From contig NZ_BNJG01000003.1 in the NCBI RefSeq assembly GCF_016587375.1, forward strand, positions 992,001 through 1,056,000: DNA of 64,000 nt, in the 5' to 3' direction. How positions within the stretch are numbered: the first letter of the stretch is position 1; each line of letters starts with the position of its first letter. Source of the DNA: Ktedonobacter robiniae. GTDB lineage: Bacteria > Chloroflexota > Ktedonobacteria > Ktedonobacterales > Ktedonobacteraceae. Position numbers and translations under genes: made by a program. Below, piece after piece: positions 1-9,395 of the stretch. Under the pieces are notes generated by a model, which ran no database searches, had not been told where the DNA came from, and saw nothing but the letters and a program-made list of their open reading frames with translations.

Positions 1-118
1 TGCAAAAGCAACGTTCTATCAAAACAGTGGAGAATCCAAGCGTACAATAAAACTCCAATGCAGGGTTCCCTCAATTAAAATACTGAGTATCTCAATAGAT
101 GACAAATTGGTGAAAGCT

Positions 119-1483
119 ATGCTATTACAGGCATATTATGAAGAAAATGTTGTTGAGCAAGCTCCCGATCTCATGCCCATGCGTATTGTCGAGATCGAGC
201 TGGAGCAAGCCCTCCCGAACATCTCCGCCGTTGATCCCAAGACCCAACGCCGCTATCAGCGCGTACTGGCCGTCGTGCGCCTGCACACCCAGCCCCTGGG
301 CCTTGCCGAACTGCCCCTCTCCACAGAGGAGCTCGCTCCTGCTACCTATGCTCCCCTGCTCTGGAATGCCCTGAGCAGTGAGATCAATGAACATTGCCAG
401 CAAGATGGGTTGCCAAAGCTAAGTGAACTACCACTTCAGGGACTTGCCTCCACCACGCCTCCTCGCTGTCTCGCCGAACGCGAAGCCTTTCTGGCCAGTC
501 CCGATCTGCCTCTGGTCAGCGTGATTATCCCAACCCATGATCGCCCCGAGACCCTTGCCTCCTGTCTGGAGGGTGTATTGGCTCAACGCTATCCACGCTT
601 TGAAGTCCTTGTCGTCGACAATAAGCCCAGTACCGATGCAACACAACGACTCCTGACACAGATCTCAGGCACCCATCCACAGGTGCGCTATCTACGCGAA
701 GAGCGTCCTGGCATTGGTAATGCCGCCAATTGTGGCATTGCAGCAGCCCAGGGCGAAATCCTGGCTTTTACCGATGACGATGTGGTGCTTGATCCCTACT
801 GGCTTGTCGAGCTGGTACGCGGTTTTCGCCAGGCAGAGAAGGTGGCTTGCGTCACCGGCCTGGTCCTTCCCCTTGAACTGGAGCAGCCCGCACAGTTCTG
901 GTTTGAACAGTATGCTGGCTTCACCAAAGGCTTCCAACGCCGCCTCTTCGACATGAAGGAGCATCATCCACGCATGCCCTTACATCCCTATATGGCCGGT
1001 CGCTTCGGCACAGGAGCCAGCATGGCCTTTACCGCCTCCTTCCTCAAGAGCATTGGTGGCTTTGATCCCGCCCTGGGTGGGATAGATAAGGTAAAAGCAG
1101 GGTTAGACATTGCAGCCTTTTTCGAAGTAATGATGCATGGCTATCGCCTGGTTTATGAACCTCGTGCCTTGCTCTACCACCTGCACCGCCGTGATTATTC
1201 TGGCTTGCGCAGGCAGCTTTATAATTATAGCGTAGGGTTTACGTCTCACTTGACCAGATGCATCTGGGAGCGCCCGCACCTCCTTCTTAGTCTTCTGCCT
1301 CAACTGATTTACGGTTTCCTTTTTGCCTTCTTCAATCGCTCGATAAAAAATCGTTTGCAGCAAAGTAGTTATCCGAAAGAGTTGAAACAACTTGAATTCA
1401 AAGGTATGCTCTTTGGGCCTCTGGCTTATCTGCAAAGCCGAAGAGTGGCACGTAAAGCCCTACCCAAAACTCACTTTAGCTAA
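119..1483 (+). CDS. Family 2 glycosyltransferase, tandem copy 1
   Basis: Probable cytoplasmic, membrane-associated GT2 (GT-A fold) enzyme of surface polysaccharide synthesis, 454 residues. The core starts near residue 137 with VSVIIPTHDRPETLASCLEGVL, then VVDN, and a clear DDD metal/nucleotide-sugar motif (FTDDDVVLDPYW). About 130 N-terminal residues precede the GT domain, and a hydrophobic basic stretch ends the protein. Start: ATG at 119 is preceded by GGTGA; TTG 107 and GTG 110 are in-frame alternatives. Bases 153-969 match copy 2 (offset 1491) with one difference found by eye. Oddity: where related GT2 enzymes, and copy 3, have an ARNCG motif, this copy has AANCG, so a normally conserved Arg is lost. 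Sugar donor and acceptor are unknown. Confidence 0.85.
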   Translation: MLLQAYYEENVVEQAPDLMPMRIVEIELEQALPNISAVDPKTQRRYQRVLAVVRLHTQPLGLAELPLSTEELAPATYAPLLWNALSSEINEHCQQDGLPKLSELPLQGLASTTPPRCLAEREAFLASPDLPLVSVIIPTHDRPETLASCLEGVLAQRYPRFEVLVVDNKPSTDATQRLLTQISGTHPQVRYLREERPGIGNAANCGIAAAQGEILAFTDDDVVLDPYWLVELVRGFRQAEKVACVTGLVLPLELEQPAQFWFEQYAGFTKGFQRRLFDMKEHHPRMPLHPYMAGRFGTGASMAFTASFLKSIGGFDPALGGIDKVKAGLDIAAFFEVMMHGYRLVYEPRALLYHLHRRDYSGLRRQLYNYSVGFTSHLTRCIWERPHLLLSLLPQLIYGFLFAFFNRSIKNRLQQSSYPKELKQLEFKGMLFGPLAYLQSRRVARKALPKTHFS

Positions 1484-1588
1484 TCAAAATGATAGGAGTG
1501 TTGTATAAAAAGCAACGCGTTATCGTTTAAATTCATAACTGGTCTTGGGAAGTGGATAATCACTACTAATGGATAAGGGTAAGAATAT

Positions 1589-2971
1589 ATGTTGTTGCTG
1601 ACACGTCAGAAAGATGTCTCTAGAGAACACGAGAACACCTCTCTTGAGCAAGCTCCCGATCTCATGCCCATGCGTATTGTCGAGATCGAGCTGGAGCAAG
1701 CCCTCCCGAACATCTCCGCCGTTGATCCCAAGACCCAACGCCGCTATCAGCGCGTACTGGCCGTCGTGCGCCTGCACACCCAGCCCCTGGGCCTTGCCGA
1801 ACTGCCCCTCTCCACAGAGGAGCTCGCTCCTGCTACCTATGCTCCCCTGCTCTGGAATGCCCTGAGCAGTGAGATCAATGAACATTGCCAGCAAGATGGG
1901 TTGCCAAAGCTAAGTGAACTACCACTTCAGGGACTTGCCTCCACCACGCCTCCTCGCTGTCTCGCCGAACGCGAAGCCTTTCTGGCCAGTCCCGATCTGC
2001 CTCTGGTCAGCGTGATTATCCCAACCCATGATCGCCCCGAGACCCTTGCCTCCTGTCTGGAGGGTGTATTGGCTCAACGCTATCCACGCTTTGAAGTCCT
2101 TGTCGTCGACAATAAGCCCAGTACCGATGCAACACAACGACTCCTGACACAGATCTCAGGCACCCATCCACAGGTGCGCTATCTACGCGAAGAGCGTCCT
2201 GGCATTGGTAATGCCGCCAATTGTGGCATTGCAGCAGCCCAGGGCGAAATCCTGGCTTTTACCGATGACGATGTGGTGCTTGATCCCTACTGGCTTGTCG
2301 AGCTGGTACGCGGTTTTCGCCAGGCAGAGAAGGTGGCTTGCGTCACCGGCCTGGTCCTTCCCCTTGAACTGGAGCAGCCCGCACAGTTCTGGTTTGAACA
2401 GTATGCTGGCTTCACCAAAGGCTTTCAACGCCGCCTCTTCGACATGAAGGAGCATCATCCAAAAACGCGGTTGCACCCTTACACAGCTGGTCAATTTGGC
2501 ACAGGGGCCAGCATGGCCTTTACTGCTTCCTTCCTCAAGAGCATTGGTGGCTTTGATCCCGCCCTGGGTGGCATAGGTCCGGTAAAAGCGGGATTAGATA
2601 TATCAGCCTTTTTCGAAGTAATGATGCATGGCTATCGCCTGGTTTATGAACCTCGTGCCTTGCTCTACCACCTCCATCGTCGCGATTATTCTGGCTTGCA
2701 CAAACAACTTCATAACTATGGCATGGGCCTTACTGCTTACCTGACCAAGTGTGTCTGGGAGCGCCCGCACCTGCTCTTTGATCTGCTTCCAAAACTAGCG
2801 TATGGTCTTTTTTTCGCTTTAAGTAATCGCTCTGCAAAGAATCATAAGAGGCAGGATAACTATCCCAAAGCATTAAAACAAGCGGAATTAAAAGGCATGC
2901 TCTTTGGGCCTTTGGCCTACCTACAAAGTCGGAGAGTGGGACGTAAAGTTCTGCGGAAAAACGCGCTCTAG
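1589..2971 (+). CDS. Family 2 glycosyltransferase, tandem copy 2
   Basis: 460-residue GT2 enzyme, near-identical to copy 1 up to the codons after the KEHHP segment, then divergent (KTRLHPYTAGQ and a different C-terminus). The catalytic DDD motif and VSVIIPTHDRPE strand are intact; it also has AANCG in place of ARNCG. Start ATG 1589 follows AAGGGTAAG. The leader from about 1577 and the first codons are shared with copy 3, not with copy 1, so the cluster is mosaic. Gap to copy 1 is 105 nt. Likely adds a sugar to an exopolysaccharide or lipid-linked glycan with its neighbours; specificity cannot be read. Confidence 0.85.
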   Translation: MLLLTRQKDVSREHENTSLEQAPDLMPMRIVEIELEQALPNISAVDPKTQRRYQRVLAVVRLHTQPLGLAELPLSTEELAPATYAPLLWNALSSEINEHCQQDGLPKLSELPLQGLASTTPPRCLAEREAFLASPDLPLVSVIIPTHDRPETLASCLEGVLAQRYPRFEVLVVDNKPSTDATQRLLTQISGTHPQVRYLREERPGIGNAANCGIAAAQGEILAFTDDDVVLDPYWLVELVRGFRQAEKVACVTGLVLPLELEQPAQFWFEQYAGFTKGFQRRLFDMKEHHPKTRLHPYTAGQFGTGASMAFTASFLKSIGGFDPALGGIGPVKAGLDISAFFEVMMHGYRLVYEPRALLYHLHRRDYSGLHKQLHNYGMGLTAYLTKCVWERPHLLFDLLPKLAYGLFFALSNRSAKNHKRQDNYPKALKQAELKGMLFGPLAYLQSRRVGRKVLRKNAL

Positions 2972-3037
2972 TGAAAACTTATATTTGATCTTAAACAAAT
3001 TGGATGCATTATCACTGATACACAAGGGTAAGAATAT

Positions 3038-4413
3038 ATGTTGTTGCTGACACGTCAGAAAGATGTCTCTAGAGAACACGAGAACACCTCTCTTGAGCAA
3101 GCTCCCGATCTCATGCCCATGCGTATTGTCGAGATCGAGCTAGAGCAAGCCCTCCCGAACATCTCCGCCGTTGATCCCAAGACCCAACGTCGCTATCAGC
3201 GCGTACTGGCCGTCGTACGCCTGCACACCCAGCCCCTGGGCCTTGCCGAACTGCCCTCTCCACAGAGGAGCTCGCTCCTGCTACCTATGCTCCCCTGCTC
3301 TGGAATGCCCTGAGCAGTGAGATCAATGAACATTGCCAGCAAGATGGGTTGCCAAAGCTAAGTGAACTACCACTTCAGGGGCTTGCCTCCACTACGCCTC
3401 CTCGCTGTCTCGCCGAACGCGAAGCCTTTCTGGCCAGTCCCGATCTGCCTCTGGTCAGCGTGATTATCCCAACCCATGATCGCCCCGAGACCCTTGCCTC
3501 CTGTCTGGAGGGTGTATTGGCTCAGCACTATCCACGCTTTGAGGTTATTATTGTTGATAACTCTCCAAGTACAAATGCGACAGAACAGTTTCTCACTCAA
3601 ACCTATGGCACACATTCTCAGGTGCGCTATCTGCGCGAAGAGCGTCCTGGCGCTAGCTGGGCGCGTAATTGTGGCATTGCAGCAGCTCAGGGCGAAATCC
3701 TGGCTTTTACCGATGACGATGTGGTGCTTGATCCCTACTGGCTTGTCGAGCTGGTACGCGGTTTTCGCCAGGCAGAGAAGGTGGCTTGCGTCACCGGCCT
3801 GGTCCTTCCCCTTGAACTGGAGCAGCCCGCACAGTTCTGGTTTGAACAGTATGCTGGCTTCACCAAAGGCTTCCAACGCCGCCTCTTCGACATGAAGGAG
3901 CATCATCCACGCATGCCCTTACATCCCTATATGGCCGGTCGCTTCGGCACAGGAGCCAGTATGGCCTTTACCGCCTCCTTCCTCAAGAGCATTGACGGGT
4001 TCGATCCCGCTCTAGGTGGACTCGGTCCATCCAAAAATGGACAGGATATATCAGTTTTTTTCGAAGTAATGATGCATGGCTATCGCCTGGTTTATGAACC
4101 TCGTGCCTTGCTCTACCACCTGCACCGCCGTGATTATTCTGGCTTGCGCAGGCAGCTTTATAATTATAGCGTAGGGTTTACGGCTCACCTGACCAAATGC
4201 GTCTGGGATCATCCACTCCTTCTTTTTGATCTCTTGCCTCAACTAGTTTCCAGTTTTTTCTTCGCCTTTTTCAATCGCTCAGCAAGAAATCGTTTGCAAC
4301 AAAGCAGTTATCCGAAAGAGTTGAAACAACTTGAATTAAAAGGTATGCTTTTTGGACCCCTGGCCTACTGGCAGAGTCGTAGGATAACAGCCAAAACCTG
4401 GAAGAAGGCATAG
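3038..4413 (+). pseudogene. Family 2 glycosyltransferase, copy 3, frameshifted near 3254
   Basis: Third tandem GT2 copy. The reading frame from ATG 3038 follows copies 1 and 2 for about 70 residues, then shifts because a run of four C in copies 1 and 2 is three C here (about 3253-3256); the shifted frame stops at 3311-3313. The original frame resumes and is open to 4413 (TTG 3349 could serve as an internal start), leaving the whole GT domain intact, including DDD and a canonical GASWARNCG motif that copies 1 and 2 lack. It is therefore a broken gene, an N-truncated functional enzyme, or an under-called homopolymer in the assembly. The stop at 4411-4413 is 4 nt before the next gene, suggesting co-translation. 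Confidence 0.8.
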
Positions 4414-4417
4414 CATC

Positions 4418-5374
4418 ATGATCCAAGACACTATCCAAGCAGAGACATCAGATATTAGTGTTATTATTTGCGCCTATACAGAGAGACGCTGGGACGACCT
4501 GGCAGCTGCTGTATCTTCTGTACAGCAACAAACCTTACCAGCCCGAGAAATCATAGTTGTGATCGATCACAATCCGCAATTGTTTAACAAAGCACAAACA
4601 GATTTGACAGGAATTGCTGTCATCCAAAATCAAGAAGAACGTGGATTATCTGGAGCACGCAACAGCGGAGTTGCCATTGCTCAAGGTCAATTTATCGCTT
4701 TTCTAGATGATGATGCTCTAGCAGACGCCAACTGGTTGATGCTCTTCCAACAGGTCTTGCAAGACCCACATATTCTGGGCGTTGGCGGATCTGTCGTTCC
4801 GCTGTGGATAGACCATAACCCCTCCTGGTTACCAGAGGAATTTTACTGGGTTGTGGGTTGCACCTATCTAGGTATGCCTCAAAACAACGCGCCAATTCGT
4901 AACCCAATCGGAGCAAGCATGTGCCTGCGTCGTGAAATATTTGAAAGCGTTGGAGGTTTCCGTAGTGGCATTGGACGTATAGGCACACGCCCAATTGGCT
5001 GCGAAGAGACTGAGCTATGTATTCGTGCAAGCCAGCACTGGCCTGCGCGTCAATTCTTTTACCAGCCCCAGGCCAGGGTTCAACATCGTGTTCCGGGTCA
5101 ACGCGCACAGTGGAGCTATTTCTGGTCGCGCTGCTACGCAGAGGGCATTTCAAAAGCATTTATAACACGCTACGTGGGAACAAAAGATGCGCTCTCGTCC
5201 GAGAACACCTATACATTTCATACGTTACCCCAGGGTGTAACACGTAATATAAAGTCTGTGTTTACACAACATAATCCAGGTAGCCTTCTAAAAGCAATAG
5301 CCATCATTACTGGACTAGGAGTGACGGCAGGAGGATATATAATAGGAAGACTTTTTTCACGCAAAAATGAATAG
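4418..5374 (+). CDS. Family 2 glycosyltransferase, distinct type
   Basis: 318-residue GT2 enzyme unrelated in detail to the three upstream copies. It shows ISVIICAYTERRW at residues 13-25, ERGLSGARNSG with the conserved Arg, and FLDDDALADANW as the metal-binding motif, then a GASMCLRRE segment and a CEETELCIR acceptor-side motif. A hydrophobic segment near the C-terminus (about residues 288-308) followed by basic residues suggests membrane anchoring. It starts 4 nt after copy 3 and probably shares its transcript. It resembles enzymes transferring sugars to lipid-linked intermediates in capsule or exopolysaccharide pathways; the sugar is not predictable. Confidence 0.85.
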   Translation: MIQDTIQAETSDISVIICAYTERRWDDLAAAVSSVQQQTLPAREIIVVIDHNPQLFNKAQTDLTGIAVIQNQEERGLSGARNSGVAIAQGQFIAFLDDDALADANWLMLFQQVLQDPHILGVGGSVVPLWIDHNPSWLPEEFYWVVGCTYLGMPQNNAPIRNPIGASMCLRREIFESVGGFRSGIGRIGTRPIGCEETELCIRASQHWPARQFFYQPQARVQHRVPGQRAQWSYFWSRCYAEGISKAFITRYVGTKDALSSENTYTFHTLPQGVTRNIKSVFTQHNPGSLLKAIAIITGLGVTAGGYIIGRLFSRKNE

Positions 5375-5610
5375 GAGCAAAGTAAGCAAATACCAGCTGT
5401 ACACGACAGGCAAGAAGGAGATCCTACCCCTGTACTATAGTACTTACTATGTATGCAATATCCCCCACCCCTGGTTTATGCTTATATATGGATTTACAAA
5501 AGTGATTCAGAGCCAGAATAGCCGCCTATAGAAGAAATCTGGGCGCGAGAATGCTCACCACAACAGTGGTGTTAAATTTCGCCGAAGAATAAGTCGTTGC
5601 GGGAGTTTCG

Positions 5611-7464
5611 TTGGTGATAACGCCTATCTTTCAATGGGTCAAAAAAAATAAAGCCATATTATTTAATACCGGTTCACTGATTGGCACGATGGTTGTTACA
5701 TCATTGCTAGGCTTTGCCTACTGGTGGGTAGCAGCTCGCTTGTTTAGGCCAGAAGCCGTGGGCCTCGCCTCGGCGGCAACCTCAACCATGATGCTGATCT
5801 CCTCATTCTGTATGATGGGTTTGGGAACTCTGCTCATCACCGAAATTCCCCGTAATAAGGGCAATGAGGGACCACTCATCAGTACAGCTCTTCTGCTGGT
5901 AGGAGGCGTTGGCTTTGTAGCTGGAACCACCTTTGCTCTGCTCGCACCTTTTATTTCTCCCGCACTTCGACCCATAGGTGCAGACATACAAAATATTGTG
6001 CTCTTCGGTGCTAGTATTAGCATCACCGTGATTACCATAGTCATTGACCAGGCAGTGATCGGGCTTCTCCAGGGAGGATTACAGTTCTGGCGCAATACCA
6101 TCTTCTCAATTGTCAAACTTATCGCCCTCTATCTCCTTGCTATTTGGCTCAACGATAAAATTGGTATGTCTATCTATGCAACCTGGACGCTAGGCAACAT
6201 CTTCTCGCTCATACCGCTGATATTCCTGGCTATATGGAAAAATCGTACCAGGCTAGGTAGCCTTTTGCCTCGTTGGTATGTGCTGCGCAAGCTAGGAGGA
6301 GCAGCAATCCAGCACCATATCTTAAACCTGATACTTCAGGCACCAACCCAGGTCTTGCCTGTACTCGTTACTGTACTGCTCTCGCCAGCAATGAATGCCT
6401 GGTTCTATGTCTCATCCATGCTCGCCAATTTTGTGTTTTCTATCGCGGCCTCACTTACCACTGTGCTGCATGCAACGAACGCGGCCCAGACAACTACGCT
6501 TTCACAGAAGACACGCCTGACGGTAGGCATCTCAGCTCTCACAGGTGTCGTCACCAGTGGCATCCTGGTGCTCGCAGCGAACCTGGTTCTCAGTTTTTTT
6601 GGTCACAGTTACGCAGCAAACGCTGCATGGCCTCTGCGCATCCTGGCACTGGCCGCTTTTCCGCTTATCATTAAAAACCATCATATCGCTATTCGCCGCA
6701 TCAAAGACGAGATCACCAACTCGATGCTGCCCATTATACTAGGAAGCATTCTCGAACTGGTTCTAGCAACATTAGGCGCAGGTTTGGGAGGAGGGTCTGG
6801 CTTGAGCCATGAGTGGATGGTAGCGCTAGTCACACATTTGAGGGAGTTGTCTGGCCTGAACCTTGGGTTATTGATAACGCTAGGCGCACGTTTAGGAGGC
6901 TTGACCGGCCTGAGCCTGGGGTGGGTTGCGGCTCTAAGCGTTGAGGCCACCTTTATGGCTCCCCTCGTCTTCAAAACGATTCGCGGGACTGATACGGTCG
7001 CCAATACCATCAGTAGCGTTGTAGACGCCGATACCATGATCCTACGAGCCATACGCCCACAAACCATTACCGATTCGCTGGGGAACTTCATTGATACGCC
7101 AACGCAACAGCTAGCCACTATCATGGGACTGGATTCGCCTACTGACACCATCAAAACACTGACATTCATTGATGCGCCGACCATAAAAATGAATAGAATC
7201 CAGATCGAAGAGCAGCACACTATACGGCTACCAAAGATAGAGAAACAGCGGCCACCTGTTACACCCAGACGATATGTCGTTCCAGATACCCCCGCGCCTT
7301 TAGCCAGGTCCATCAAACGGCCAAAGTTGGAACCAATAACTATGGGAATGCGAGCCCTGAAAATTATAAGGACGCCCTCTAGTAATGATGAAGGGCCAAA
7401 TCAGGTCGAGCAAGAGCACATTGCGAACCAGGCCTTTAGCCGGAATAGAAATGATGAATATTAA
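5611..7464 (+). CDS. Polysaccharide flippase-like membrane protein with long soluble tail
   Basis: 617-residue polytopic protein resembling Wzx/MATE-type oligosaccharide flippases: about 12 hydrophobic segments over residues 10-460, with YWWVAARLFRPEAVGLASAA near the N-terminus typical of the family. Likely moves lipid-linked glycan units across the membrane. Start is TTG 5611 or GTG 5614, with GCGGGAG upstream. Two oddities: a 36-residue unit (LGAGLGGGSGLS... and LGARLGGLTGLS...) is duplicated exactly 108 nt apart (6772 and 6880), and about 150 hydrophilic residues follow the membrane domain with repeated Thr motifs (DTMIL, PTIKM, HTIRLPKI) like those in the tail of the gene at 9392. The next gene starts 5 nt after the stop. 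Confidence 0.75.
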   Translation: MVITPIFQWVKKNKAILFNTGSLIGTMVVTSLLGFAYWWVAARLFRPEAVGLASAATSTMMLISSFCMMGLGTLLITEIPRNKGNEGPLISTALLLVGGVGFVAGTTFALLAPFISPALRPIGADIQNIVLFGASISITVITIVIDQAVIGLLQGGLQFWRNTIFSIVKLIALYLLAIWLNDKIGMSIYATWTLGNIFSLIPLIFLAIWKNRTRLGSLLPRWYVLRKLGGAAIQHHILNLILQAPTQVLPVLVTVLLSPAMNAWFYVSSMLANFVFSIAASLTTVLHATNAAQTTTLSQKTRLTVGISALTGVVTSGILVLAANLVLSFFGHSYAANAAWPLRILALAAFPLIIKNHHIAIRRIKDEITNSMLPIILGSILELVLATLGAGLGGGSGLSHEWMVALVTHLRELSGLNLGLLITLGARLGGLTGLSLGWVAALSVEATFMAPLVFKTIRGTDTVANTISSVVDADTMILRAIRPQTITDSLGNFIDTPTQQLATIMGLDSPTDTIKTLTFIDAPTIKMNRIQIEEQHTIRLPKIEKQRPPVTPRRYVVPDTPAPLARSIKRPKLEPITMGMRALKIIRTPSSNDEGPNQVEQEHIANQAFSRNRNDEY

Positions 7465-7469
7465 GAACA

Positions 7470-9395
7470 ATGAATAAAGGAATTACCATATCACAAGCTC
7501 AGAGCGGTCTAAAAATACCGCTTCTCATAGATATCGTCTGCCTGCTGCTACCACTAGGCGCTTTTGTCCTCTGGTATAGCTCACTAGGTAATGTAGCGAT
7601 AAATATACCACGGATGAATGACCTGGGGTTGGTTTCTATCATGCCACCCACCTTGATCATCGCATTGCTGATCATGATGGTGAGCTTCTGTCTAACACTA
7701 CAACAGCCACGCCTGCGTACGCCCATTGTGCTATTGCATTTTGCGCTTTTGATCTTTATGCTGTATGCTCTCTGCATCCTTGTAGAGGAGGCACCACGCT
7801 TTGCAATTGTGTACCGTCACGCAGGATACACAGAGTATATTATGCGTACCGGGTCGGTTGATCCCGGCCTGGATGCTTATTTTAGCTGGCCTGGTTTCTT
7901 TATTTTAAGTGCTTTCGTAACACGAATCTCTGGCTACCCCGATATCCTGGGTTACGCTAGCTGGGCGCCTGTTTTTTATAACGTGCTCTATCTTGGTGCT
8001 CTATACATGCTCTTTAGCACATTTACGAGCAATAAACGTTTGATTTACCTGGCTTTATGGTTCTTTTGCATCACCAACTGGATCGGCCAGGATTATTTCT
8101 CACCACAGGGCTTCTTCTTCTTCTCCTACATCGTTATTCTAGCCATCATCTTAAAATGGTTTAAAGCGCCACCTGGTACGCCCATTCGTCCCCTCGGTTC
8201 TCGTTTAAGTCGTATACGTTTCTTGCCCCAAGTCTATACCTGGCTCACAGCGCCCGACTCATTAAATACTCCTGCTATTTCACGAGCCAAAAGCATTGCG
8301 CTACTCATCAGCATGCTCACTATTTTTGCCTTCTCTGTCTATGGACATCAATTGACGCCTTTTTTCATCGTGGCAAGCGTTACCGGCCTTATCGTCTTTC
8401 GTCGCTGTACACCCAAAATCTGGTGGCTACCTATCGCAATGGTAATCATGATAGGGGCTTGGCTCATTCTTATGACCCAGTCATTTCTATCTGGACATAT
8501 GAGCCAGGTTTTCGGAGGAATTGTCGATATTTTCTCTTCCGTCTCCTCCAATGTCTCAAATCGTGTGGGAGGAAGTCCTCAACACACCTTTATTGCACGC
8601 CTACGTCTCATCATGACGGCTTTTGTCTGGGGATTAGCTGGTATAGGGGCGATTTTCCGTCTTCTTAAGGGCCATAAAGATGCCTCGATCATCATTCTAG
8701 CCCTGGCCCCATTTCCATTATTCATGATCCAACCCTATGGTGGAGAAATGCTGTTACGCTGCTATCTCTTTGCATTGCCACCTATGGTCTTTCTTGCGGC
8801 TTCAATATTTTATGAGCTACCAACGCTTCCAACATTCCTGGCATTCCTATCACCACTTGTATCACGGCTCACAGCACTCCTGGCTACTATAAAGTTCCCC
8901 TGGCGGGGCATAGCAATCGCGGGCATAAATATCATCTTGCTAAGCAGTTTCCTCTACACCCGCTATGGCAATGAGAATATGGATTACAAGACATACGATG
9001 AGATAAATGGTGTCTACAAGCTCTATAGTATAGCTCAACCCGGTTCGCTCTTAGTTGCTGGTTGGGACGGAACACCATGGCAGATTAAAGATTTTGAAAA
9101 ATATCCACTCACCTCTCTCGATAGCACCGATAAACTAGGTGATGCAGTATACAACTTAAATGTTGCTTACGTTGTCCAATATATGCAAAACCAGAAGGGG
9201 CAACGAAACCAACAAATCTACTTTATCTTCACACGCAGTCAGAAAGCTTGGTTTAACTCCATGTCGGGTTTCCCTCCTGGCGCACTTGATAAATTTGAGA
9301 ACGCCGTGGCCTCATCAGGTGACTTTAATCTGGTATATCGTAGTCAGGATGTGCAAATATTCCAGCTTGCCAGTGCCGCTGGAGGGAAACTATGA
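7470..9395 (+). CDS. Large polytopic membrane protein of the polysaccharide locus
   Basis: 641 residues with an estimated 10-13 hydrophobic segments, e.g. LLIDIVCLLLPLGAFVLWY near the start and PWRGIAIAGINIILLSSFLYTRY before a C-terminal extracytoplasmic-looking domain of about 125 residues. The layout (many helices plus a soluble C-terminal domain, inside a flippase/glycosyltransferase operon) fits a Wzy-type polymerase or a GT-C glycosyltransferase, but no diagnostic catalytic motif was recognised. The stop overlaps the next start by 4 nt (ATGA), indicating translational coupling. Confidence 0.6.
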   Translation: MNKGITISQAQSGLKIPLLIDIVCLLLPLGAFVLWYSSLGNVAINIPRMNDLGLVSIMPPTLIIALLIMMVSFCLTLQQPRLRTPIVLLHFALLIFMLYALCILVEEAPRFAIVYRHAGYTEYIMRTGSVDPGLDAYFSWPGFFILSAFVTRISGYPDILGYASWAPVFYNVLYLGALYMLFSTFTSNKRLIYLALWFFCITNWIGQDYFSPQGFFFFSYIVILAIILKWFKAPPGTPIRPLGSRLSRIRFLPQVYTWLTAPDSLNTPAISRAKSIALLISMLTIFAFSVYGHQLTPFFIVASVTGLIVFRRCTPKIWWLPIAMVIMIGAWLILMTQSFLSGHMSQVFGGIVDIFSSVSSNVSNRVGGSPQHTFIARLRLIMTAFVWGLAGIGAIFRLLKGHKDASIIILALAPFPLFMIQPYGGEMLLRCYLFALPPMVFLAASIFYELPTLPTFLAFLSPLVSRLTALLATIKFPWRGIAIAGINIILLSSFLYTRYGNENMDYKTYDEINGVYKLYSIAQPGSLLVAGWDGTPWQIKDFEKYPLTSLDSTDKLGDAVYNLNVAYVVQYMQNQKGQRNQQIYFIFTRSQKAWFNSMSGFPPGALDKFENAVASSGDFNLVYRSQDVQIFQLASAAGGKL

